Part shown: positions 54,983-63,459 of the stretch, one piece after another
How the letters are laid out: each line of letters opens with the position of its first letter
Numbering within the stretch: the stretch's first letter is position 1
NCBI RefSeq assembly: GCF_036322805.1
Contig: NZ_AP027272.1
Location: 4,092,001-4,156,000 of the forward strand
Length of the DNA: 64,000 nt
Direction: 5' to 3'
Source: Planctobacterium marinum
GTDB lineage: Bacteria > Pseudomonadota > Gammaproteobacteria > Enterobacterales > Alteromonadaceae
Position numbers and translations under genes: made by a program
The notes under the pieces: model-generated
What the model was told of the DNA's origin: nothing
The model's input: only the letters and a program-made list of their open reading frames with translations
Databases searched by the model: none

Positions 54983-55909
54983 CTAAGCGCTCGATATGAC
55001 CTCAAAGCAATTTTGCTCAATAAATTGCCGCCATTTTTTCTGATAGATCTCAGGCTTCATCAATATCGCTTCATCGGTATGCGATTCATCGCCAGACACA
55101 CTAATGCCATGCCCGGTTATCACACCACCATGTTCCGTCAAAATACAACGATTATGAAAAACATCGTTGTTTACAGTCTCTCTTAGCTCGAATACTTCGA
55201 GCTGTAGATTGGATACATCACCCGTCAGACCCTGAAGTATCTGCTGCCTAACGTGATCAGCGGATGGGCTACCATTACCACTGTTACCGCTACCGCGCTT
55301 TTCTTTATAAAACAGCACAATCGCCGGCAAACCCTCAGAAACACGATTGTTTGTGATGGACTGAAGCATAAACTGAAGAAAATTAATGGCCTCAGCAGTC
55401 CACCCAAAGGGATCAATAATTACGATTTTCTCATCCGCAAGCCGAATAAGATTCACGACAGCGGCAAGCAATCCCTCATTCGTGCGCAAAACATTTACCT
55501 GACCCGGATGATTCCAGATGCTTCCTTGTGAATACATCGAGGCTGGTGTGACATTGTTTCCCTCTTGGATCTCAGCTGAAGATAAGATCACATCAAAGGG
55601 AGTTCTGCGATTCTCAACGATAGCGGCTTCTGCCCACTCAGCAGTATTCTGAACTTGAGCATCTCGCACAACGATTGACTCAACGACTTTAAGAACTATC
55701 TCGGTGTAACGCTGCCCGGCCAATGACTGCTCATCCTGCGGGCTATGCTGTAGTAAATAACTACGAAGTTTAGACGCCTTTTTCTTTGGAAAGCTGCTTA
55801 CAATCCGGGGAGTGCCTAAGCCATATTCTCTAAGAAACTCAGCGTAATCACGATCATTTGATGCCCACGAAGTTAACACCGCTGGCTCAAGTGCATACTC
55901 GTAGATCAT
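54983..55909 (-). CDS. PLD-like putative nuclease of the unknown cassette
   Basis: 308 residues; start codon overlaps the stop of the ATPase gene by one base. The C-terminal half has IVIIDPFGW, LPAIVLFYKEKRG, and NDVFHNRCILTEHGGVITGHGIS (given in parts: FHNRC, ILTEHGG, GHGIS). His-Asn-Arg followed about ten residues on by Gly-x-Gly-x-Ser resembles one HxK-type half of a phospholipase D fold, with Arg in place of Lys. Only one such motif is present, so a dimer would be needed. N-terminal 150 residues have no recognised domain. Candidate effector nuclease for the ATPase upstream. Not seen by me as a standard part of Druantia. Confidence 0.55.
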   Translation of the reverse strand: MIYEYALEPAVLTSWASNDRDYAEFLREYGLGTPRIVSSFPKKKASKLRSYLLQHSPQDEQSLAGQRYTEIVLKVVESIVVRDAQVQNTAEWAEAAIVENRRTPFDVILSSAEIQEGNNVTPASMYSQGSIWNHPGQVNVLRTNEGLLAAVVNLIRLADEKIVIIDPFGWTAEAINFLQFMLQSITNNRVSEGLPAIVLFYKEKRGSGNSGNGSPSADHVRQQILQGLTGDVSNLQLEVFELRETVNNDVFHNRCILTEHGGVITGHGISVSGDESHTDEAILMKPEIYQKKWRQFIEQNCFEVISSA

Positions 55910-57552
55910 TACAAAAGCTCCTCACGACGCTCCACAAAGAAGCCCTGAGGCCAGCGATCAACAAATTCACCATCCTCATCCACGCGGATGCGTTTGGTCA
56001 CAACACCATTTTCGGTAGGTTCCAGATAAACGATTGAGACGTCGCCTTCCTCGATAGGCTGATAATTCTCTGGCAGCTCCTCATCTGTAGTCTGCCGTAT
56101 ACGCTTCAACAGGCGAAGAATGATATGTTCACTGTGCGTTTCAATCAGGAAGGAATGCTTTTGCTTAGCCCTAAGAAAAACATCGGCTAGCTCCACCTGA
56201 AAACGCGGATGAATGTGCAACTCTGGCTGCTCAACACTTATTAGCGCAATATCGTCATGATTTGCAGCGACCACTATGGGCAATACCTGCGATATCCCCG
56301 TTCCCAACTGGTTCGCTGACAGCAGAATGTTGGTACGCAATTCTTTAAAGAAAACATGGCGCTTGCTGAACAAGCCAAGATCACCCTGGTCACTGCCTGC
56401 GTCCATACTCTCTGCTATTGATTTGTTGATGATCTCATAGCCTGCATCAAGCTTATCGCTGGACGCGAACCACTCGCTTGTGTTTCTGATCAACTTTCTA
56501 ATGGATTCGTCACTATTCGGGTCTTTATGCAGTAGATCCCAGGCAGCGGAACCGTCTACCCATTCCTTTTGCTCAGGATGAGGATTTGGAACGTAATCAT
56601 TATCAGGCACCACACGAAGCGGGCCAATCTGAACACTTTTATCCAGATATTCCAGAAGCTTATCCAGGGGCAATACAAAAGCCTGGCTAAGAACTTCTCG
56701 TGTTACCAAATAATTAAAGTGCTCTTCCAGCTCATCAAAGTCCTGACCCACCAAGTTAGTGACAACAGGAACACCCAGCAAAGGGACAGCACCACTCCGA
56801 CAGGCTAAAGCAATAGGTGCAATACGATTGACGAAGTCTGCTCCTGACAACTCTTTATCGGATACCGCAGCTGTAGAAGCAGGGTTAGGGTTCAATTGAT
56901 TCAGTACTTGCTCAAACTCCGTGTGGTACTCATCAGCTTCTAAAGATTCCCTTTCATCAGCATCGCCATACTGGCTCTCCAGCCAATCGTCATTGTTGTG
57001 AGGCAAAAGCAATGGATGTTGCGTATTAAGTTCCCGAATCAGCGTGTTTTTCTGATCTTCTGATGAATGTATACATCCCACATAAACATCGTTTGCCCAA
57101 ACACGATAATTCTTTACATACGCCTGTTTAAAACGTTCTGACCAGGCTATCTCAAACTCTATCGATCCAGACTCTATACTACCGCCGAAGTCATTCATCA
57201 AAACGTAGGAAACGTTTTGAATATGGTTTGCCATTTCATCGACATTCGCGCCATAGTAAACAAAGGGCGTTTTGCCCGCTGCATAATCCAGACGAATTCG
57301 AATGGTTTTCTTGAGTTCCTGCCCATGAACCAGTGCGCGGAATCCACCTATGGTCTTGTTACCCAAGGCATCCAGTTTTTGAGGATTGCAATGCCCCTTC
57401 TTCAAAATCTGTTGTACATAAGCCAGTGCCATCAAGACAGAACTTTTACCCACGCTGTTAGGCCCAAACAAAAGCGTTACAGGTGCGACGTGTATCGACT
57501 GCGTATCTTTAAACGATCGGAAATTAGTCAGGGATATTCGCGTGATTCTCAT
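55909..57552 (-). CDS. DUF3696-type AAA/ABC-like ATPase of the unknown cassette
   Basis: 547 residues. Walker A LLFGPNSVGKSSVL (about residues 28-41), central helical insert, then ALISVEQPELHIHPRFQVEL (Walker B and D-loop) and a C-terminal DUF3696-like end (SIVYLEPTENG, GEFVDRWPQGFFVERREEL). This is the OLD/SMC-related ATPase type used as sensor in many two- or three-gene defence systems. No TOPRIM domain is visible, so it has no nuclease of its own and is probably paired with the PLD-like protein, whose start overlaps its stop. Its own start overlaps the preceding gene by 4 bases. Confidence 0.8.
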   Translation of the reverse strand: MRITRISLTNFRSFKDTQSIHVAPVTLLFGPNSVGKSSVLMALAYVQQILKKGHCNPQKLDALGNKTIGGFRALVHGQELKKTIRIRLDYAAGKTPFVYYGANVDEMANHIQNVSYVLMNDFGGSIESGSIEFEIAWSERFKQAYVKNYRVWANDVYVGCIHSSEDQKNTLIRELNTQHPLLLPHNNDDWLESQYGDADERESLEADEYHTEFEQVLNQLNPNPASTAAVSDKELSGADFVNRIAPIALACRSGAVPLLGVPVVTNLVGQDFDELEEHFNYLVTREVLSQAFVLPLDKLLEYLDKSVQIGPLRVVPDNDYVPNPHPEQKEWVDGSAAWDLLHKDPNSDESIRKLIRNTSEWFASSDKLDAGYEIINKSIAESMDAGSDQGDLGLFSKRHVFFKELRTNILLSANQLGTGISQVLPIVVAANHDDIALISVEQPELHIHPRFQVELADVFLRAKQKHSFLIETHSEHIILRLLKRIRQTTDEELPENYQPIEEGDVSIVYLEPTENGVVTKRIRVDEDGEFVDRWPQGFFVERREELL

Positions 57553-58412
57553 TCTACGTTTTCCATATTGATATCCTCATCTATTAACGCAGCAAACCCA
57601 ACAGTCGGCTCTGCCAACAATGCCATCGTCATTACAAGCACGACCTTAGCCTGTGATCGGGTAAAGTGTTCACTCCCATGAGCGCCCAACTGACAAACAT
57701 TTTTGAGTTGCTCACGAAGGCTCAGCAACCGCTCTATGGACGACATATCCTGCCGCTCTTTACTATGTGCTTTTGCATTGGCAGCAGAAGATTGCTTTTT
57801 ATCATCCCGCACTTTTTCGATCTGCTCGATGATGTGACGACACTGCATGACGGCGTCCTTATAGTGTCCGGTTTCGATAAACTCCTGAGCCTTACTGATA
57901 ATGCCGGTTAGTTCTTCAGACACATAAGGAAATGGCACTTCAAACAGTAAGGTTTGTCTGAATCCGGCACTTTTCAGCGCGTTAAGCCAATGCTCTCTGG
58001 GTACAACAACATCTGCCACATCGAAGCTAGTAAGCAGGCCATCACTCGATGTCGTTAAGGCCCTTAAGCCCACATTTAGCTTAAGGTCTCCTTCCAAGCG
58101 ATAGTCTTCAATCGCGTTGACTTGCCCTTTAGTTAACACACACTCAAAATGAATCTGCTCACTGTTATTAGCGAAGCTGTGGCACTGAACCACTTGAGTC
58201 GATGATGGAACAGCGTTTAGTAATGGTCTGACGGGGTCGGACAGAGAAAGGCTCAGACTTATATCAAAAATACTGACAGGGGCACTGCATGCCGGACGGC
58301 TACCGCGCAAAGTGAAACTAAAGGCATACCCACCTGCCGCTTCGCGCCCGCTAACAATAAGCTGATCGAACTCAATGATGTAACTGCTATTGTTCCGTAT
58401 AGATATCCTCAT
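57549..58412 (-). CDS. Unrecognised protein with beta-rich and HEPN-like halves
   Basis: 287 residues. The first 160 residues are beta-rich with alternating hydrophobics (SFTLRGSRPAC, FDISLSLSLSDPV). The last 120 are helical: GHYKDAVMQCRHIIEQIEKVRDD, then LLSLREQLKNVCQLGAHGSEHFTRSQAKVVLVMTMALLA (key parts LREQLKNVCQ, AHGSEHFTR). That C-terminal pattern resembles HEPN or abortive-infection helical bundles, but no R-x4-6-H catalytic motif is certain. Overlaps the RloC-like gene upstream by 4 bases and the ATPase downstream by 4 bases. Function unknown; likely a sensor or adaptor for the ATPase. Confidence 0.5.
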   Translation of the reverse strand: MRISIRNNSSYIIEFDQLIVSGREAAGGYAFSFTLRGSRPACSAPVSIFDISLSLSLSDPVRPLLNAVPSSTQVVQCHSFANNSEQIHFECVLTKGQVNAIEDYRLEGDLKLNVGLRALTTSSDGLLTSFDVADVVVPREHWLNALKSAGFRQTLLFEVPFPYVSEELTGIISKAQEFIETGHYKDAVMQCRHIIEQIEKVRDDKKQSSAANAKAHSKERQDMSSIERLLSLREQLKNVCQLGAHGSEHFTRSQAKVVLVMTMALLAEPTVGFAALIDEDINMENVE

Positions 58413-60670
58413 GATGTGACTTCCAGGTTGACAGCCAATTCATCCTGGTGGTTGCCATCCTCATTGCCAACTCCCATCATCATGTTGTAGTGACCTAACT
58501 GACGGGCCTTTTCGAAGACACTACGGAAGACACGAAGGTATGCCTCATTTGTTTGCTCGCCATGATTGATATAAAGGTCGTCATGAACTGAGTGAGAACC
58601 GTCATTGACCCAGGAAAACAGTGACTGGCAAATTAACTTGTCTCTCCCATCGAAGAGCGCACAAATTTCGTCTTTTCCCATTCCACCCCACATAGTGAAA
58701 TAATTCTCAAGTATTCTTCGCAATGTATTTTGAAGGCTGACGCTGGAAATATTTTCTGCCTTCACGTCTTCCCACAATAGCTCATAGGCCGAACGAATTG
58801 GATTAGTGATGCAACGTTCAACAACAGAGCCCTGCTGAAGTTTCTTTACCAGCCAAAAACTTTCCTCATTAAGAGCTTTATCAGCGGGCCTGCTTCTGTT
58901 GTAACTAATTTCCTTATGAAAATAGACATTATGAGTCAACACAAATATTTGCTTGATCTGAGAGCTTTGGCTTCTTACCTCTTCCATCACGCCCTTAATA
59001 AGACTGCTTACGATGTAAAGAATGTCGCTGTCTAGCGACGATATGGGGTCATCAAAAACAACAACTCGGTTGGTTGTAATACCAGAGGGAGATTGAGCGC
59101 CCTTGATTAGGTAGTAGAAGTACAAAAAGGTGATAAAGGTTTTTTCGCCTTCGCTCAACGAACGGCTTGCATCCTCACCGTTGGCACGATTTATTCGATA
59201 GTGTCGGCCTTCATCCGCCTCTCCAATCGAAAAGGAAGTGAAGCCTAACTTCTGCAGCAAGTCGTTAATAGCAGCAATCGTTGGCTGGATGGATGTTGTT
59301 TGCTTTTCAAGTTCCTTTATTTGATCCTGCAGCCCACGAAGAAGTGCGTTCTTCTCTCTTAAACTTTGCTCCATACCTTCAATCGTTCTAGCAAGATGAT
59401 CCTTGCTCTGTTGATACTGCTGTAAATCATCCGACAATTCATTCAATACGTAGCGCCAGACTTGCGCGATCAGGTTGCGCTTTTCAGTAGCAATATTCGC
59501 CACCATCTGGTTATGTTCATTAGTTGCTTCGTTGGCCTCGGCCAACAAGGACTGCAACTTCGTAACCAATGGCTCGATCGATTCAAGCTCAATCTTCCTG
59601 CTAGGCTCGTCAATCTTCTTGCTCAATATGGCCTGATTGCTTTTTAATCTTTCTGTAAGAGCCTGAGCTTCTGCGTTAAACAGGTCCTGTTTCAAAAATG
59701 GGTTATGAGCTTCCACACAACGCTGAATTGCAGCCAACAGCTGTTCGCTTGCACCCTTGTAGCTTACTTGTAGCTGCCTTAATGATTGAACGTCGTTGTC
59801 ATAGGCTTCGCTAAAAAACGCTGTGAGATCATCCGCAAATTGTTTTTCCGTTGACTGTTGGCAGAAAGGACAGATTTCAGGCTCTTGCTCGTGATACTGA
59901 CGCCCTTGTTTCACCCAGTCACTGTTACCAAGGCGATTAATCAGTGCCGCAATATCGACATCCTGATTACCGACAATCACCTTTTGCAGTAATGCATTTC
60001 CCTCTACGGACACAAGTTCGGCAGCAGAAAGGGTCTCAAGCGGAACAGCCCGTTCAAGTTCATTCGAGAAAATAGTTTGAGCCTTTTGTTTTAGTTCATC
60101 TAGCGACAGAAGCACAGCCGTGTTGGATGCTTGTTCCAACAATACCTTATCTTTGAATCGCTCTTTATTACCACGAACACTCGCTGCAGCGTAGGCTTCC
60201 TTGAAATAGGCATCGTGAAGCTCTTTTTGCTTCCAGCACTTATCCCTTAATACAGGCTCTAAATCTGAAAGCTCGTTTCGCTTGCCAGATTGACCATCTT
60301 CCCCATCCAATTGAATCTTTAGGCTTGATATTTGACCATTTACTTTATCTATCTCTGGACGTAAACGAGCAATTTCACGCTCGGCCTCAACCTGATTCTC
60401 GCCTAAAGTAAAAACGCCTTGTAGAGGCCCATCTTGGTTAAAGTTGCGATCAACAAAATCCCGGTTGTACACCATGCGCTCAAGTTCGCTACCACCTTGC
60501 CACACTAGCTGGCAGTGCTCGTGCCCTTGCTCTGCGGCAATCACACGGCTGATAGTCGTTTTTCCAGTGCCATTTGCGCCGAAAATATAATTAATCCGGC
60601 GGAGGTCATTGAGCCTTGCCAGATTCTGATAGGTCGCTATCTGCGGATAGATTTGGATTTCGTTGATCAT
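58409..60670 (-). CDS. RloC/PrrC-like zinc-hook ATPase, candidate anticodon nuclease
   Basis: 753 residues. Walker A FGANGTGKTT (30-39), long coiled coils interrupted by a C-P-F-C zinc hook near residue 267, ABC signature RSLSEGEKTF near 503, and Walker B VVVFDDPISSLD near 538. The last 120 residues contain NTLRRILENYF and SWVNDGSHSVHDD, giving Arg, Glu (four apart) and a later His, reminiscent of the Arg-Glu-His set of PrrC/RloC anticodon nucleases. The zinc hook is a hallmark of RloC as opposed to PrrC. It sits directly behind hsdS (9 bases), where such tRNA-cleaving guards of type I restriction systems are often found. Nuclease activity is an inference. Confidence 0.75.
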   Translation of the reverse strand: MINEIQIYPQIATYQNLARLNDLRRINYIFGANGTGKTTISRVIAAEQGHEHCQLVWQGGSELERMVYNRDFVDRNFNQDGPLQGVFTLGENQVEAEREIARLRPEIDKVNGQISSLKIQLDGEDGQSGKRNELSDLEPVLRDKCWKQKELHDAYFKEAYAAASVRGNKERFKDKVLLEQASNTAVLLSLDELKQKAQTIFSNELERAVPLETLSAAELVSVEGNALLQKVIVGNQDVDIAALINRLGNSDWVKQGRQYHEQEPEICPFCQQSTEKQFADDLTAFFSEAYDNDVQSLRQLQVSYKGASEQLLAAIQRCVEAHNPFLKQDLFNAEAQALTERLKSNQAILSKKIDEPSRKIELESIEPLVTKLQSLLAEANEATNEHNQMVANIATEKRNLIAQVWRYVLNELSDDLQQYQQSKDHLARTIEGMEQSLREKNALLRGLQDQIKELEKQTTSIQPTIAAINDLLQKLGFTSFSIGEADEGRHYRINRANGEDASRSLSEGEKTFITFLYFYYLIKGAQSPSGITTNRVVVFDDPISSLDSDILYIVSSLIKGVMEEVRSQSSQIKQIFVLTHNVYFHKEISYNRSRPADKALNEESFWLVKKLQQGSVVERCITNPIRSAYELLWEDVKAENISSVSLQNTLRRILENYFTMWGGMGKDEICALFDGRDKLICQSLFSWVNDGSHSVHDDLYINHGEQTNEAYLRVFRSVFEKARQLGHYNMMMGVGNEDGNHQDELAVNLEVTS

Positions 60671-60679
60671 GCTCTTTCC

Positions 60680-61828
60680 TTAGAGACCGCCTGAAAAGGC
60701 TTTTTGGCTAAGCGAACTAAAGCTCGCTATGGCCAAACCCGCTGAATGAACCTGAAGTAACTTACTATTTAGTAGCTTTTCGGCAATTACCTTAAACTTT
60801 CTCTGTTCCTCAATAGGAGGAAGTGGTAACTCAAAGTCTTTTATCATCCCTAAATTCAAGTTTTTCTGACGAACTCCCCTGCGCTGCCGTAAATATGTCT
60901 CTTTTGAAAACTCGATAAAACTATAAAACCATTCTATATCGAGTAACTCACCTGGGATTATATTTGCGCAAGCTTGGTTAGAGGCTGACGGCTCTCTTAA
61001 AATAGAAATTTTAAATGCAGCAGTATCATACATACCAACAAGCATCGATCCTTCAGGAAATATTTTTGCCGCGCTATTTTTTAAAGCCGTGTCAGTTATT
61101 TTTTCAATAGACCCGCTCAAATATCTATGGTTCAGCTCTCTTGCTGAGTACCAATTAATATCACCCTCAAAATAGTCTGAATTTTTACGAGAAGGAGTTC
61201 CCCCGCTTGCCCATGTTCCAAGCTCGCCAAATGTCTTAACATCCCACCCCTTCGGATTAGTCACCGGATCACCAAACATATCCAAAAACACGGCGCGGAG
61301 AAAATCGTCGGCGAGCTGGATGGTTTGCTGGCGTTTGCGGCGGATGGCGTCGGCTTTGTCGAGAATGGCGGCGATGCGCTCTTGTTCAGCTAAGGGTGGG
61401 AGTGGGATTTCGTAGTCCCAGAAAACTTTCATAGAAACGCGAGGCATCTTAGCCCCAGCCGTCTGCGAAGACACCCAATCAACAAATGTCTTTGATCTCA
61501 AAAAATAGGCAAGGTACTTTCGATCAAGAACCTGATCATTTGGTAGCATTGGTACAAGCTCAGTGGTGCCAATGCCTAACTCGTCAGGAAGGTATACTTT
61601 ATTTAGGTATGGCCTCAGCTTTGAATAGAGAACGTATCGATTGTCGAACCAGTGGGTTGAACTGCCAGCTTCGCTTACAGGCGCATAATTACGCTTAAGT
61701 AAGCGTCCAGATTCAGACTCAATGTGATCAAGAGTTATCTGGAGCACATGATCTTCATCTATGCGCCCTATTTTTCTGAGTGGCTTGGCGGGTGCCACCT
61801 CTGAAAGCTTCGCTTTTGGCCAACTCAC
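60680..61828 (-). CDS. hsdS: Type I restriction-modification specificity subunit HsdS
   Basis: 382 residues. Two target recognition domains separated by the conserved helical repeat: first half ends YEIPLPPLAEQERIAAILDKADAIRRKRQ (cited by IPLPPLAEQE and DKADAIR), second ends FELPLPPIEEQRKF. It sets the bipartite DNA sequence that is methylated. The start overlaps the hsdM stop by 4 bases. The central part of the gene (60750-61200) is more AT-rich than the repeats, as is usual for exchanged recognition domains. Confidence 0.92.
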   Translation of the reverse strand: MSWPKAKLSEVAPAKPLRKIGRIDEDHVLQITLDHIESESGRLLKRNYAPVSEAGSSTHWFDNRYVLYSKLRPYLNKVYLPDELGIGTTELVPMLPNDQVLDRKYLAYFLRSKTFVDWVSSQTAGAKMPRVSMKVFWDYEIPLPPLAEQERIAAILDKADAIRRKRQQTIQLADDFLRAVFLDMFGDPVTNPKGWDVKTFGELGTWASGGTPSRKNSDYFEGDINWYSARELNHRYLSGSIEKITDTALKNSAAKIFPEGSMLVGMYDTAAFKISILREPSASNQACANIIPGELLDIEWFYSFIEFSKETYLRQRRGVRQKNLNLGMIKDFELPLPPIEEQRKFKVIAEKLLNSKLLQVHSAGLAIASFSSLSQKAFSGGL

Positions 61829-63447
61829 AGCATCGCCTCCAGCTCATCCAAATCAGCCATAATCTCGCTTTCGAGTGCCTTAAGCTTTTTTAGGATTTTT
61901 TTCGGGTCTTCGTATTGCTCCTCTTCATACACCACCTCTTTATAGCGGTTGATGGAAAGGTCAAATTTGTTGTCGGCGATGTCCTTGGCGTCGACCACAA
62001 ACGCTTTCTGGGTTTTATCGCCAAAGGCTTTAACAATTTCTTTGATCGATGCGTTCTTTTCAACCAAGGCGCGATACTGCTTCCACTTAGCAATGGCGTC
62101 GGGCAGATCGTTGCTGCCTTCGCCCTTCAGCTCGTTACGCTTATCATCTAATGAATAACCATCAGCTTGCAGGTCGTAGAACCAGACGCGCTCGGTAGTG
62201 CCACCCTTGGTAAACATCAGAATCGCGGTGCTGACACCGGCGTAGGGTTTAAAGACACCACTGGGCAGGCTAACAATGCCCTCTAGCTGGTTGTTTTCTA
62301 TCAGCTCCTGGCGCAATTGTTGGTGCGCTTTAGAAGAGCCAAACAGCACGCCATCTGGTACGATCACCGCGGCACGACCACCGAGCTTGAGCGCACGTAA
62401 AATGTGAGCTACAAACAGCAGCTCGGTTTTTTTGGTTTTGACCAGCCCGAGAACATCCGGGTTGGTATTGGTTTCATCCAGGCTGCCCTTGAAAGGCGGA
62501 TTGGCGAGGATCACATCGAAGAAGTCTTCTTCCTGCTTAGGAAAGTTTTCTTTAATGGATTTACTTAAAGAGTCCTGATAGAGAATATTCGCGCCATTCA
62601 CCCCGTGCAGGGCCATGTTCATGCTACTGACGCGAAGCATGGTGGTATCGAAGTCGAAGCCCCAGAACATATTTTTGTTGATGTGGTCGCGGTAAGGTTC
62701 TAACAGGTCTCCGGTGTGGTGTTTGTTGCCTTCTTCATCTTCAAAAATACCTGCCTCACTGGAATGTACACGGTTAAGGTACTCCATGGTGCGGGCGAGA
62801 AATCCAGCCGTGCCACAAGCCGGGTCGCAGATGCTCTCGGTTGGCTGCGGATCGATCAGTTCGATCATGGCATCGATGATGTGTCGTGGGGTTCGGAACT
62901 GGCCGTTAATGCCTGCGGTGGTGAGCTTACTCAGCAGGTATTCGTAGATATCGCCCTTTACATCGCTTTGGGTGAGCGGCAGCTCGTCCACCATTTCAAC
63001 GGCGCTGACCAGTACCGATTCGTTTTTGATTTCGAGATCAGCATCTTGCATGTATTCGCCGATATGGCCTAACGCCTCAATGGCGCTGCCATCACTGCCT
63101 AGCCCATCCTGCTCGTCCGACTTCTTACCCAGTTTGGCAAAGTAAGGGAAGACGTTTTGCTTCAGGTGTTTGTGCAGCTCCTTCCCGCTGAGGTTTTTAA
63201 AATTCTTCCAGCGCAGCAATTGGCCTTCTGGGGTATTGGGAAACAGGCGGTCGAAGTCTTTGCCCCCTTTTCCTTGCTTCTGAAGAGCATTCGCTTTGCG
63301 CTCTGCCATGTCTTCCTGCATGTCGAGCATGCGGGCAAACATCAGGTAGCTGATCTGCTCGATCACCGTTAATGGGTTGGTGATACCGCCGGTCCAGAAC
63401 TTTTCCCAGAGCTTGTCGATATCGTTACGTATTTTACCTGTTAGCAT
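61825..63447 (-). CDS. hsdM: Type I restriction-modification methyltransferase HsdM
   Basis: 540 residues. N-terminal HsdM helical domain (LWEKFWTGGITNPLTVIEQISYLMFARML by key parts), SAM-binding motif DPACGTAGFLARTMEYL and catalytic NPPF in VILANPPFKGS, as in N6-adenine methylases. Residues near the end form the coiled coil that contacts HsdS (ILKKLKALESEIMADLDELEAML). No hsdR is seen between here and the right edge; it may lie beyond rmuC. Confidence 0.95.
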   Translation of the reverse strand: MLTGKIRNDIDKLWEKFWTGGITNPLTVIEQISYLMFARMLDMQEDMAERKANALQKQGKGGKDFDRLFPNTPEGQLLRWKNFKNLSGKELHKHLKQNVFPYFAKLGKKSDEQDGLGSDGSAIEALGHIGEYMQDADLEIKNESVLVSAVEMVDELPLTQSDVKGDIYEYLLSKLTTAGINGQFRTPRHIIDAMIELIDPQPTESICDPACGTAGFLARTMEYLNRVHSSEAGIFEDEEGNKHHTGDLLEPYRDHINKNMFWGFDFDTTMLRVSSMNMALHGVNGANILYQDSLSKSIKENFPKQEEDFFDVILANPPFKGSLDETNTNPDVLGLVKTKKTELLFVAHILRALKLGGRAAVIVPDGVLFGSSKAHQQLRQELIENNQLEGIVSLPSGVFKPYAGVSTAILMFTKGGTTERVWFYDLQADGYSLDDKRNELKGEGSNDLPDAIAKWKQYRALVEKNASIKEIVKAFGDKTQKAFVVDAKDIADNKFDLSINRYKEVVYEEEQYEDPKKILKKLKALESEIMADLDELEAML

Positions 63448-63459
63448 TCGTTACTTCTC

